64,000 nucleotides of DNA from Azolla caroliniana. Its lineage: Eukaryota > Polypodiophyta. The stretch's first letter is position 1. Each line of letters opens with the position of its first letter. The notes under the pieces are model-generated. The model was not told the origin of the DNA, did not search any database, and saw only the letters and a program-made list of their open reading frames with translations. Location: assembly GCA_043228905.1 (NCBI GenBank), contig JBHGNT010000013.1:10106001-10170000 (forward strand), in the 5' to 3' direction. Shown here piece by piece: positions 43,991 through 54,802 of this stretch. The position numbers and the translations under genes are program-made.

Positions 43991-44275
43991 TTCCACAATC
44001 TGAGCCGCATTAAAGATTATCGTATAATAATCCATGAATATTCAGGCCTTCTTGAAAGTTCAAAAGAAGAACTTTGGTTTGGTAGCCATTTATATTACAC
44101 TTTTTACTTAATAACCACTTGTGAATTGATGACATCCTTGTGAGGTTGGTAGCGATCGAAGGCTAAGTACCAGCTGTATTTGAATTTTCCCTGCTTGCTT
44201 GCTTGCTTGTTGTTCGGCGCCCGCCACTTTTGTCGTTAACACTCTTTTGTTCATTAATCAAGCGTTTCGTTCCGT
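43991..44275. other. Organelle-derived stretch without recognised gene
   Basis: It lies between the rpoC1 fragment and the rRNA fragment. I see no clear gene. The rpoC1 N-terminus may begin in the first part in a diverged form. Confidence 0.35.
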
Positions 44276-44338
44276 CCGGGCATCTTTGTAAGACGTGAAA
44301 CACCCGATCCCATTCCGACCTCGATATGTGAAAAGTGT
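44276..44338 (+). rRNA. rrn5: Fragment of mitochondrial 5S rRNA
   Basis: The stretch CCGGGCATC...AGACGTGAAACACCCG and the following ATCCCATTCCGACCTCGATA match the conserved 5' half of plant mitochondrial 5S rRNA as I recall it. Plastid 5S rRNA is clearly different. The 3' half is absent. It therefore places mitochondrial sequence between plastid fragments. Confidence 0.72.
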
Positions 44339-45040
44339 TTTCCATTACTAGTATATTGATAAGTAATATCAATTATACAAATAAAAAAAGATTTGTTTGT
44401 ATGAAAAGCAATCGTCCCAACTAGTCTGCTTCTGCAACGCAACAATGCAACGAAACCTTTTATATCTTCTTCGGGAATCGATCCTGATATTCTCCCATTG
44501 GCTCGTTTTTGCGTCTTCGCACCCAGAATCGCTCGCTTGCTGGGAGGACAATCACTCGCTCATCCTGGAGGAGATATAAGTACTTTTCCGCACGAGCCAC
44601 GATCGGGGCCCATGTTGCTACATCCTAAGTATCTAGGCGGAAAAAGGCTTTTTCTTCATCGGTACTACTATTCCGAAGAAAAGGTATTTACTTTCTGACC
44701 TTCGAGGGCTTTTTTCGTGGTGGTACTATCCAAATAAAAAAAGCTCAAGTTTCTGAATCCTACCAAATAGAATTTTTTTTGTGGGGAGAGTCTTTAAAAA
44801 AAACAAATAGCGTAATAAATAAAAAGGATTCTTCAAGACATTTCACTGATCAAGCAGATTCGTTAACTCTACTTGGTCAAGTAGTTGATATTAATAATGA
44901 AACCTCTCCCTTTCGAGATTTACCTTTTCCCAAAGAATCAAGTTTTGCAATGGTCTCGCCGTGCGCGATCGCAAGAATATACGAAAAAATAGAATGGGCT
45001 GGAAAATGAGACAATTTTTTTTAACAATCAATTATGTACA
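44339..45040. other. Organelle-derived stretch, no recognised gene
   Basis: An open plus-strand frame (44779-45009, with SLTLLGQVVDINNETSPFRD and FPKESSFAMVSPCAIARIYE) precedes ndhG but matches nothing I can name. The part 44397-44700 is also unassigned. The base composition and poly-T/poly-A tracts look organellar. Confidence 0.4.
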
Positions 45041-45538
45041 ATGAATCTATTTGAATCAATTCATCAAGTTATTTTGGTATTAATAGAATCAGGTATTCTA
45101 CTAGGGAGTTTGGGAGTAGTATTACTTCCTAATGTGGTTCATTCTGCTTTTCTTCCAGGGTTGGTGTTCACCTGTGTATCTCCATCATACCTCGTATTGA
45201 ATGCCGATTCTGTAGCTGTGGCACAATTGCTTATCTATGTAGGAGCTATAAATGTTTTAATTGTGTCTGCTGTTATGGTCACTGACGAGACGGCGGGTCC
45301 TCGTACACCTTTGAATGCAGGATACTCCATAGCTTCGGTAGTTCGTGTAGGCCTTTCTTCACTACTAATTGCTATGATTCATGGTACGAAATGGTCGGAT
45401 GTACAATCAATCGATCGGTTTACCACGGGAACTTGGGGAGGTCAAGTTGTTATTACTACCAACGGGAGTTACTCAGTAAGACGTATACGAATGGTACCAA
45501 ACAGTGTCGACAACGAATGTCCACTTTTTCGCCTGTAA
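45041..45538 (+). pseudogene. ndhG: Plastid ndhG (NADH dehydrogenase-like subunit 6), C-terminus lost
   Basis: It starts MNLFESIHQVILVLIESGIL and contains GSLGVVLLP and AQLLIYVGAINVL, characteristic of NdhG, a membrane subunit of the plastid NDH complex. The middle (GYSIASVVRVGLSSLLIAMI) still looks related. After about residue 125 the resemblance ends, and the frame stops at 165 residues. Several Ser, Pro and Thr codons stand where Phe, Leu and Ile are usual (for example IVSAVMV), as in genes that need C-to-U editing. Confidence 0.85.
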
Positions 45539-45918
45539 GTCGGAAGATGGAGAGTAGTTGTTTTCTCTCTCTAAAAAGATTTCAATATCAAAAAGTTATT
45601 GATCACGCGATCAAAGGGTTCTGTCTGAGGAGGAGAAAGCATCTCCCCAGGTAGAGGCGCGGGTAGGGACAAGCAAACCATCTCTTTCTAGGCTGAGGGA
45701 ATACCTGATCCACCCAGGAAAAGTTGATCAACGATGTACAATAAGAGTACCGATCCGTGGGAGGCTAAGGCTGAGCAGCCCCCCCCCGCGAGAAAGGCTT
45801 TGGGGGTGGGGTAGGTCTCTCGCCTGGTTTTCTGCTGACCCTTCAGTGTCGCTACTTCCTTACAAAAAAAAAATTCCTTTTAAGTTGAGTATCACGAGAT
45901 AGAAATACGGAGCTAAAC
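45539..45918. other. Organelle-derived spacer
   Basis: This GC-variable spacer has a run of nine C and an A9 tract. No gene is recognised. The stretch 45640-45840 does not look like plastid sequence and could be mitochondrial. Confidence 0.35.
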
Positions 45919-46170
45919 ACGTATGGGAATACAGGAGAACGTCCCTTTGCCGACAACATTACTAGTACTTGATACTGGGTCATCCACAACATCACTATAC
46001 CCTCCCCGTTTATAGCAGGTTGGCTTTTTGTCAGTACAGGTTTAGCTTATGATGTTTTTGGAAGCCCCCGCCCTAACGAATATTTCTCTGAGAACCGAAA
46101 AGAAGTTCATTTAATAACTGGCCGTTTTGACTCGTTGGGACAGGTTGATGCGTTTACTAAACCATTTTAG
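45919..46170 (+). pseudogene. psbE: Plastid psbE (cytochrome b559 alpha)
   Basis: The full 83-codon length of PsbE is present, but the start is ACG and codon 18 is TGA where Arg-18 is conserved. The rest matches closely: [30 protein letters not shown] (with the haem-ligand His), and [20 protein letters not shown]. Codon 17 is ACT for Ile and a CCG stands for Leu. C-to-U editing would repair the start, codon 17 and the CCG; U-to-C editing would repair the TGA. psbF follows after 9 bases and then psbL, the normal plastid order. Confidence 0.9.
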
Positions 46171-46299
<129 letters not shown>

Positions 46300-46321
46300 T
46301 TTTTACATGAGTTTTGAATCT

Positions 46322-46438
46322 ATGACACAACCAAATCCAAATAAACAAAGTGTAGAATTGAATCGCACAAGCCTTTATTGGGGACTATTACTGATCCTTG
46401 TACTTGCTGTCCTTTTTTCTAATTATTTTTTCAATTAA
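46322..46438 (+). CDS. psbL: Plastid psbL, full length
   Basis: The 38-codon frame starts [20 protein letters not shown] and ends VLFSNYFFN, the normal length of the photosystem II protein PsbL. It lies 22 bases after psbF, as in plastids. An upstream in-frame ATG (46310) would add four residues, but the conserved start is at 46322. Confidence 0.92.
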   Translation: MTQPNPNKQSVELNRTSLYWGLLLILVLAVLFSNYFFN

Positions 46439-47275
46439 GGATGGAAAACGATCATTAACTTCGAGCGAAGGAAGATCAAAATCCTAATAATTCGTGACCG
46501 TTCATGTCTTAAGTCGTGACCGAGTGGTGGATCCAAACGAAGTACCAGCATTGCCAGGGGACTGAAGCCTGCTACTACATTACAAGGAGGATTGATAATT
46601 ATCCATCTATTTGTGTGAAACAACTTGGTGTCTAGGGTATTACATCCCAGTAAGTTGAGTTTTACCCGGACTCTTACCCAGAATAGAAAATCTTAGAATG
46701 TCTCTTCCTCTAGGAACGGGTTCAGACTATGATTACGGAGATTCGGTGGAATTTTTGTTTTGTGAACGTTCGGTAATTGGATCAATAAACCCACAGACAT
46801 TTTGAGTAAGATAACTGAAATGCAAGATTTTATTTCTTCCATCCCTAAACTTTTTTTTTTCTATTATCTTTAGAACGATGAGGAAGAAACGGATACTCAA
46901 TGCATAATGAGTAAATATGATCACTAAGGTTGAAGTGATTGAAAAAGAAAGTCACTTTAGTAGTTTCTATTCAATCATATTGTTCACCCCTATATATATT
47001 ATTCTCCAAACCACACCGACTTACTATTGTAGTAGTGCCATACTTTTTTTTCTTTTGGTTTCAAATAAAAGATTTACAAAATTCTCAGGACTTACGTCCC
47101 GCTACCTCATTGCATGATCCACGAATGGTTTGTATATTTTTGAATAGCTTTCTTTTTCAGATTTTGAATCCAATATTATTACCAAGCCCTGTACTAGCGA
47201 AAGCTGAACCGACACCGAGATTCCATTTTTTCCTTCCCAAATCGACTGGAAGGCTCTCTTCGGGTTTGGGGAAAG
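46439..47275. other. Organelle-derived stretch without recognised gene
   Basis: psbJ would normally follow psbL, but I cannot find it. Open plus-strand frames occur at 46939-47331 (with HDPRMVCIFLNSFLFQILNP), which I cannot assign. The organelle sequence ends near 47275, where Gypsy-5 gag resumes. Confidence 0.4.
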
Positions 47276-48963
47276 CCACTGTCGACCAGGTCATCGACCA
47301 GGTTAGAGAAATGGAAAAAACGAGCTCTTGACTAACAATGGGAGCCCTCCAACGAGCGTTACCAACCGATGAGGATCTCCGTTTCCGGCAAGCAATCTAA
47401 TGCACGACTTGCTTGAACGCCGGACACTCGTCACTGGAGTGTACCATGCGGACGCATTGCTTACTCTGCCACTCTACGAGGCACACGATGGATCGGTGCG
47501 AATATAACTTATTGAATCGGCAAGCACCACCAGTCCAGCAAATCGAGCCACGTAGCAACCGAGACGAAGAGGACGAACGTTGGCGGCGAGAGGAGCGATA
47601 TTGACCGGCACAGGATGTTCGGTACGACGATCGGCGAGAAAACTATGACCGGTACAAGAGATATGACAAGTACCGAGATTACAATGGACGGTACGAGCAT
47701 CACAACCAGGATCACTCCCCCGGGTATCACCAACGACGGGAAGATTACGGGAGATATGACGACCAACCCCGGCAAGGGTACCGCAACAAAAAGAACTTTA
47801 ATAAAAAACGGCATTTCAAAAAAGGGAGCCACCCACGAGAACCAGAAAAAGGCGCCTCAAGCAGCCAACCGGACCAGAGCCCCGCGGTTACCACAGGTCC
47901 TCCACCGGGTACAGGAAACAATGCCGAATCCAGCAATACCCGGAAGGCATATTGCTATTATTGCCGGCAAGAAGGACATTGTAGTAATCAATGTCTGGCA
48001 AAGAGCTATGATAAGCGACCAGCAGTAAACATGGTAGTCGCCGAAGTCGCAGACCTACAGCAGGTCACCACAAGGTCGAAGGGCAAGACGACGGAATGGG
48101 AGACACAAGAGGCCATCCGGAAACAGGCAACGGAATGGGTGAAAAAGGCAAATGAGCGAAACGTAGCAGAACTTGCGTAGCAAAAGGAGAACACCGAAGA
48201 GCTCGCCGGCGGCAGTCAGTCCGAAAACGCGACATGGCAGGCATTGTAGGAATGCCAGATCACGCTGCCGTTAGGACGACTCTTGCAGCTAGTACCAAGA
48301 TTCACAGAAGGACTCAAGTCCGGCATGAGGACAAGTGGAACACCACTGGCTCCGACATTCTTCTCAAATCCGGAGGAGGGACCGGCGGTGGTGGACACCA
48401 ACAGTCTGGTAATTACTGCCATTGTGAAAGGGGAAGAACTCCCCGACACGGTAATAGACGGAGGTTCCAGCGTTAACGCATTAAGTCTTCGGACGTGCGA
48501 TGCTCTTGGAATCCAAGAGTGGGAGCCATGTCCGTTCTGGCTCCGAATGGCGGACACAAGCTTGGTGCGACCAACAGGATTAATACGGGACTTAGAAGTA
48601 ACCATCAGGGGTGACACATTCCGAATCTCAGCCGTAGTTCTCCAGTTGCAGGCTCAAGGAGCGTACCCATTATTGTTGGGACGCCCTTGGTTAAAGACGG
48701 CACACATCAAGCAGAACTGGAGGAGGAATATGATTACGTTCTGGCGAGGAAAAGCGAAGGTACGGGTACCAACACAACCAAGGAAGGGCACCGGCAAGGA
48801 TCTGACACTGTTATATGGGGAGTGCATCAATATGGTGGAAGGATTAGCAGACGAAGAAGAAGATCAGTACTTACAAGAGAACCAGAAGATTGTACCCCTA
48901 TTCGAAATCGACGTCGCCGAAGCGGTATCACCCTACTTACTACAACCGGACGGAACCGGATAA
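47276..48963 (+). pseudogene. Gypsy-5 gag C-terminus and protease, with three zinc knuckles
   Basis: Gag resumes with ATVDQVIDQVREMEKTSS and shows two adjacent CCHC knuckles (CTTCLNAGHSSLEC and CLLCHSTRHTMDRC). A Tyr/Arg/Asp-rich linker and a third knuckle follow (CYYCRQEGHCSNQC near 47950). The protease has the active-site motif VIDGGSSVNALS (near 48450) and the LGRPWLKTAHIKQNW block. Stops at 47333, 47398, 47602, 48178 and 48247 interrupt one continuous frame. It ends at 48963, overlapping the RT frame. Confidence 0.84.
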
Positions 48964-51477
48964 AGAAGCAATCCGGGAGTTATGGCAAGCGCAGGAGGCG
49001 TTGGAAAGAGAAATGGCCGTATCACAACGCGTAAAAGCGTCTCAATTAGAAGAGGTAAATCTAGGAACGGCGAAGGAGGTAAAACCGGTGCGCGTCGCCA
49101 AAGAAATGAATGCAGAGAACAAAACGGCGATAATTACACTCAACGAGTTTTGCGACGTATTTGCCTGGTCTTACGAGGATATGAGAGGGCTGGATCCTCA
49201 GTTGTATCAACACCAGATACATCTGAGCAAAGACGACAAGCCGGTAGCAGAGCGTCGGTACCGGATGAACCCAAACTACGCCGCCAAAGTCAAGGAGGAA
49301 ATCGACAAATTGCTGAGGGTTGGCTGAGTCCGATCGTAGTCGTACGGAAGAAGAATGGCAAAATTAGAGTTTGTGTCGACTACCGGAAGCTCAATGCGGC
49401 AACGGTAACAGATGCATTTCCACTTCCGTTTACGGATGGAGTTTTAGATGTCGTCGCCGGCCATGAAGTCTACAGTTTCTTAGACGGATTTAGCGGGTAT
49501 AATCAGATCCGGATGCACCCTAACGATCAAGAGAAAACGGCTTTCGTCACTGAATGGGGAGTGTTTGTTGCCGTGGTGATGATGTTCGGACTGAAAATGG
49601 CACCGGCAACATTCCAATGGATTATCATGGAGATCTTTGGCGAATACATACTGGCATTTATGCAGGTGTTCATTGACGACTTCGTCGTCTATAGCCGAGA
49701 AGAAGATCATTTGCAGCACCTCAGACTATGTCTGGAGAAGTGTAGGGCGTACCGGCTAAGCCTGAATCCGGCGAAGTGTGTATTTGGAGTGTCCAGTGGA
49801 ACCCTACTAGGGCATATTGTGAGCAAGGAAGGCATTGCCGTAGATCCGGACAAAGTAAAAGCAATCCTGGAGGCATCGGCACCAACAACGGCAAAGGCAT
49901 TGAGCCGATTCTTAGGACAAATTCGTTGGCATAGCCGAATGCTCCGGTATTTGGCGGACCTAGCTACACCACTGCATGTTGCGGTACACCGAACACCGTT
50001 CCAGTGGACCGACACCGAAGATAAGGCGTACCGGGCACTCAAAGTTCTATTGTCGCAAGCGCCGGTAGTGCAACCCCCGGATTGGGCGAAGGAATTTCAT
50101 GTGCTCATAGATGCGTCTGACATTGCAATCGTGAGTGCGCTGATGCAACTTACGGAGCCAAGATGGTACCGGCCTATATATTACGCAAGCCGGAAGTTAT
50201 CCCAAGCTGAACGGAGTTACTCCACCACGGAAAGGGAAGCTTTAGGCATGATCTACAACGTAACAAAATTCAAGCACTATTTATTGGGGAGAAAGTTTTC
50301 CTTCCATGTAGATCATTCGGCACTCCTCTACCTAGTATCTAAAGCGTCACTTACCGGTAAGTTGACCCGGTGGACTTTGCTATTGCAGGAGTTCGAATTC
50401 GAGATATTCCATCGACCCGACATACAGCATGCGGTAACAGATTATCTAAGCTGGTTAGATTCCGGCAAAACGGGTGACGGAGTACCGGACGAGTTTCCGG
50501 ATGCAGAGCTTTTTCGAGTCAGCACGGAAACGACAACAGAAGAAACGGTGGCACAAGAAGATAAGTGGCTAACTAATATGCACCAGTTTCTGAGTACCGG
50601 ATTGCCTCCGGAGGAGATGAACCGGGACGAGAGGAAGCGCTTGGTGGTACAAAGCCGGCACTTCTGTTTATTACAGGACACGTTATACCACAAAGGTGCG
50701 GACGGTATATGGCGACGAGCGGTGCGCAGCGACGAGAAGGAGGTAATACTACGGGAAGCACACTATGGAGTCACCGGAGGCGATTATGCCGGAGATGCGA
50801 CGGCAAGGAAGATATGGCAAAGTGGCCTATGGTGGCCGACTACATTGAAAGACGCAGTCCGGTACGTGAAAGAGTGTGATCTATGCCAGCGAATGGGCCA
50901 ACCAACGGAACAAGCTAGGATGCCGCACCAGCCAATACTACCGCTAGAACCATTTCAGAAATGGGGACTGGATTTTGTCGGACCATTTAAACCACCGGCA
51001 GTGAGAACTGGCAACCAGTATGTGATCGTCGCGACGGACTACTGCACTAAATGGGTGGAAGCCAAAGCCTTATGAGATAACACCGCGGCGTCAACGGCAA
51101 AATTCTTATAAGAATGCATTTGGTGCCGGTACGGATGCCCCATAGAGTTGATAAGCGACCAAGGAGGGCACTTTCTTGGACAGGTAATGGAGAGCTTGAC
51201 GTCATTCTATGCGGTAGTACATAAACGGAGCACCCCGTACTACCCACAAGCCAACGGATTAGCGGAGTCAACAAAGAAAACGCTACAGAATATCCTGTGC
51301 AATATCGTCAATGAAAATCAGATAGATTGGGACACGAAGCTACACAGTGCGCTCTGGGCTTACAGGACAACGCATCCAAACAACATTGTTCCGGTTAGCA
51401 TTCGGATTAGAGGCAGTCATGCCGGTCGAATTCCAGGTACCGAGCTTACGGATTCAGATTCGGGAACGAGTCAATGA
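48890..51477 (+). pseudogene. Gypsy-5 reverse transcriptase, RNase H and integrase
   Basis: A first frame (48890-49327) holds the region before RT ([20 protein letters not shown]). A frameshift near 49322 leads to a 580-codon open stretch. RT blocks are [36 protein letters not shown], and [15 protein letters not shown] with FIDD as catalytic box. RNase H blocks are [37 protein letters not shown] and [11 protein letters not shown]. The integrase has a zinc region ([13 protein letters not shown]) and core ([26 protein letters not shown]). After stops at 51073 and 51109 the core continues (LISDQGGHFLG, ANGLAESTKKTLQN). I see no archaeal-type second RNase H. Confidence 0.88.
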
Positions 51478-52039
51478 GAAGGAATCAGAGGCAATTCGGT
51501 TAAAGGCTCTGTGTGAACTAGAAGAACACTGACTGGCGAGCATTATGCACCTGGAATTGGAACAACGGCGACGGAAAGCGTTTGTAGATCGGCACCGGAA
51601 AGGAAACGAAAAGATGTTCGAAGTCGGCAAGCCAGTACTAGTTTTCCAGACCCGGATGGGTAAAATGCCAGGCAAACTACGGTTTAGATGGACTGGACCG
51701 TACTGGATCACACGCGGGTTCAATGGGTCCTACTAGTTAGGGACACTTGCTGGCGAACTGTAGGGTAAATGGGTCAACGGGTTTAGACTAAAGCCATACA
51801 AAGGACCTATGCCCAAGAACCCATTTGAAGGAAGGACCGACACCGAATTGGACGCCGGCAGGCCAACCAAGACAACAACCTATGAGGAAAACGGGTACCA
51901 CCAAGCCCGTAAGGAGGAGGACGAGCCGGCAACCAGGGAAAGCATAACGATGGCAAACCGTCAAGAGGCCGACAAGGTGCGCGTTTCGGGTAAGGGTCCG
52001 ACAGGACCGGATCCCAATTCTCGGAATGGTCTCGGGATG
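51347..52039 (+). pseudogene. Gypsy-5 integrase C-terminal end and 3' tail
   Basis: The frame shifts once more and reads LAFGLEAVMPVEFQVPSLRI, then a coiled Glu/Arg-rich stretch and the end region VGKPVLVFQTRMGKMPGKLR. Stops follow at 51530 and 51734. After that comes a non-coding or decayed tail that is cut near 52040 by Gypsy-1 sequence. The rest of the tail and most of the 3' LTR are missing. Confidence 0.78.
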
Positions 52040-53630
52040 TGCGACCCCAGATCTTGTTATGCTAAGGTGGATCGCCTACATCAAGTCTTTAAACCCAGAG
52101 ATCCGTCACATCGCAGGGAAGAAGAACGCCATGGCTGACATGCTGTCGAGGGCAAGATTTTCAAATGGAAGTAACATGGTTTCGGAAGATGAAGATGTCG
52201 CCCTCGACTTCTTCAAGATGGCTCAATTGTCGACGGAAGACCAGGACACGCAAACCCTCCACGCCTTCAACGAGAACGAGTACGAAGGAGAGTGGTTACT
52301 CATCGGTAGATTCCTAAGAACATTGACGACCGATGCTTTGTTGACAAAGGAGGAGGCCCTACGAATCCGGAAGAAAGCTTATCGATACTTCTTGAAGGGA
52401 GGATTCCTTTGGCGACATCCAAAAAGAAGGACAGGAATACCACGTCGAGTGGTGGTAAAGAAAGAAGAGCAAGAGATGCTGATGACCGAATTCCACGAGA
52501 GTGCTTGGGCAGGTCATAGAGGAACATGGGCGACGTTCGAAAAATTGAAGGAGAAGTACTGGTGGCCAAGCATGTACAAAGATGTACTCCATTTCGTTTC
52601 CACATGTGAAACTTGCCAAATATATTCAAATATACGTCATCGTGATGAGTTAAAGCCGACATACCCACTCACCATTCACCTCAAATGGATGGTGGATCTG
52701 GTCTCGATGCCAATGGGAGTGGGACAAATGAAGTACTTAGCGCTGGCAAGGGAAGACTTGACAAATCAAGTGGAAGGACGAGCCTTGACAAATAAGACGA
52801 CTTCAGCCGTTTGTAAATTTTTACTTGAAGATGTTGTTTGCCGATATGGATGTGTAGGGAAGATAGTGGCCGACCGAGGGGAGTTGGACGCGCACGAAGC
52901 GACGGAGCTCTTCGAAAGACGAGGCGTGAAGCTCTCCCTCACGACTGCCTACAATCCGGAAGCAAATGGGAAGATCGAGCGAGGGCATGGACCTATCGTT
53001 AAAGCCATCGTACGGGCATGCAACGGTCGAGTCGGGAATTGGCCACGACTATTACCCTATGCCTTGTGGGCCGATAGAACGACACATAGCTCGGTGACAG
53101 GGTATATGCCGACGGAGCTTATGTATGGACAAAAGCCGATTACGCCCATCGAAAGGACGATCGCCTCATGGGTAGCGATACCGTGGGGGAACGAGATGAG
53201 CCGAGAAGAGTTATTAGCGGCGCTGATAAGGCAACTTGAAAGAAGACCTGAAGATTTAGAAAAAGCGCGAAAGATGATGAAGGCAGCCCAAGTAAAGAAC
53301 AAAGTTCGGTTCGACAACACGCATCGACTTCGTCCCAAGAAGATTGAAGAAGGGGATTGGGTTTTAGTTTACGACAACACCCTTGACAATCAACATAGTA
53401 CAACAAGGAAGTTCGCAAGAAGATGGTTTGGGCCGTATGTGGTGACAAGTGCCAACGATAATGCCACATACCACCTTGCGGAACTAGACGGATCAAGGTT
53501 GGCCGTACCCATTGCGGGAAAAAGAGTAAAGCTTTTCAAGAAAAGACAAGACAAGGATCCTGACCTCGATTACCTCGACGATGAACATAATAGGCCGGAT
53601 GAAAATGAAGACATGGAGGAATCTAATTGA
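52026..53630 (+). CDS. Gypsy-1 RNase H end and integrase (534 aa open frame)
   Basis: The open frame holds the end of RNase H (IRHIAGKKNAMADMLSR) and then a complete integrase. The zinc region is HESAWAGHRG...CETCQ. The core has catalytic residues in VDLVSMPMG, KIVADRGELDAHE and NPEANGKIERGH. The ALWADRTTHSSVTGYMPTEL block and a GDWVLVYDN C-terminal domain follow. There is no chromodomain; the tail is acidic (DYLDDEHNRPDENEDMEESN). The first about 5 codons come from the Gypsy-5 tail, so the true Gypsy-1 part begins near 52040. RT and protease are missing. No stop interrupts the integrase, so this is a relatively recent copy. Confidence 0.88.
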   Translation: MVSGCATPDLVMLRWIAYIKSLNPEIRHIAGKKNAMADMLSRARFSNGSNMVSEDEDVALDFFKMAQLSTEDQDTQTLHAFNENEYEGEWLLIGRFLRTLTTDALLTKEEALRIRKKAYRYFLKGGFLWRHPKRRTGIPRRVVVKKEEQEMLMTEFHESAWAGHRGTWATFEKLKEKYWWPSMYKDVLHFVSTCETCQIYSNIRHRDELKPTYPLTIHLKWMVDLVSMPMGVGQMKYLALAREDLTNQVEGRALTNKTTSAVCKFLLEDVVCRYGCVGKIVADRGELDAHEATELFERRGVKLSLTTAYNPEANGKIERGHGPIVKAIVRACNGRVGNWPRLLPYALWADRTTHSSVTGYMPTELMYGQKPITPIERTIASWVAIPWGNEMSREELLAALIRQLERRPEDLEKARKMMKAAQVKNKVRFDNTHRLRPKKIEEGDWVLVYDNTLDNQHSTTRKFARRWFGPYVVTSANDNATYHLAELDGSRLAVPIAGKRVKLFKKRQDKDPDLDYLDDEHNRPDENEDMEESN

Positions 53631-53702
53631 TCATCGTAGCCGAAATCTCACTTCTTCTCTTCTTGGCACGTACCGGAGGACGTGCGGTTTGGTGGGGGTG
53701 GA

Positions 53703-54706
53703 TGTCGTGAAGATTTTCGGCAATAGTGTGAAAATCCCATAAAACGTACAAAATCGAGTATGAATCACGTAATACAATAATTGTGAAGATAACATTTTTA
53801 ATATCTAAGTACAAAATGATGGAGGTTTCGAATGCACTTTATTACACGAGAAATGGACAACTAAATGTCAAGATATGAGGGTATAAAGTTTGTGAAAAGA
53901 AAAGAGAAAATTGTGAGATATCCCACATAGGCACGACAAATACGACTCTCATCATATATAAGGTGGAGCAAAAGATATTATCTTTGTGTCTGTGTGGAGC
54001 ATAGAGAGTTCAAGGTAACTTGAACTTAGAGTGGAGGTGGCTAGCTACTCGAAAAGGGTTTTGGCCAACCAAAACCGGACCAGCGATGGAGCCAGTGATC
54101 CGACCGCATCCGACCGCAATCCGGCGGCGGCATGCGGCACCGGTATCCGGCGTCGGCGTCGGCATCCGGCGGTGGCACCGGTATCCGGCGACTAGATAAA
54201 ATAAATATATAAAAATATATACATATTTACATATACAAGGAGGGCAAGTATGGATTCGAACCTTGCACCTCCAAGTTAGGAGTCAAATGGCTTACCATTA
54301 AGCCATGGTATTTAGTTAAAATTATATTTCTATCATTGTACTTTTACATGTAAATTCTCATCCATGAGTGCTAAAAATGAGTGACATGGTTAGCATGCAC
54401 CACATGTAATACTTAAGCGCCAAATGGCAAACATGCAATTTATGCATGTCTTGTACCCTCACATGCATCATATGCATGAGAGCATCTATAAAAGAGGGAA
54501 GGGGGAGGACAAAAACACGGTTTTTTTTATGAAAATTAAGAAGAAGAAATTCGTTATCAAATCAATCGTGTAATCTCATCTTCTCTCTTTCCCAAGCTAT
54601 CTTAAGTACTTTCTCGCCAAAGCTTGTATCGACTCTAAATCCTTCTAGTCCAGAACCCCGACAGTTCCGCCTCACGATCCGTGCGTAGTGACGGATCTTC
54701 ACGACA
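53703..54706 (+). repeat. Gypsy-1 3' LTR (1004 bp)
   Basis: It begins TGTCGTGAAGAT and ends ATCTTCACGACA, a perfect 12-bp inverted terminal repeat. It has a TATA box at 54487 and a GC-rich repeat tract (about 54090-54190). A tRNA-like segment on the minus strand (54244-54310) has a perfect B box. Confidence 0.92.
54244..54310 (-). other. tRNA-like segment inside Gypsy-1 LTR
   Basis: On the minus strand the A box reads TGGCTTAATGG and the B box GGTTCGAATCC, the exact consensus. D-arm stem GGCTT/AAGCC and a CTCC/GGAG anticodon-like stem can form between and after them. Confidence 0.65.
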
Positions 54707-54802
54707 ACGTTGTGCCGTAAGTCATTCTGCCGTACCACCCTTTGGTGAAGTGTCTTAAGTGGACACCTTGTGTTAGGCTGTTGTCCGGCCCTAGGAGTAA
54801 TA
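54707..54802 (+). repeat. Remnant of the Gypsy-5 3' LTR (96 bp)
   Basis: It matches the last 96 bases of the 5' LTR (36251-36346) with few changes and ends GGAGTAATA, followed by the target duplication GGAAC. The rest of the LTR was replaced or deleted by the Gypsy-1 fragment. Confidence 0.88.

Larger units (their letters stand above)
52040..54706 (+). mobile_element. Gypsy-1 right half: integrase and 3' LTR
   Basis: This is the 3' part of the family whose left half is at 16719-18917. It contains the RNase H end, integrase, a polypurine tract (TGGTGGGGGTGGA, 53690-53702) and a full 3' LTR. It interrupts the 3' end of Gypsy-5. The right flank is ACGT, and the Gypsy-5 5' LTR has GCGT at that point. 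Confidence 0.87.

Noticed and set aside
44779-45009. Plastid ndhI or another named gene upstream of ndhG
   Set aside because: ndhI usually precedes ndhG, but this frame has no ferredoxin-type cysteine motifs; left unassigned.
46439-46735. psbJ after psbL
   Set aside because: This would be the normal plastid order, but no 40-codon frame with the PsbJ pattern is visible.
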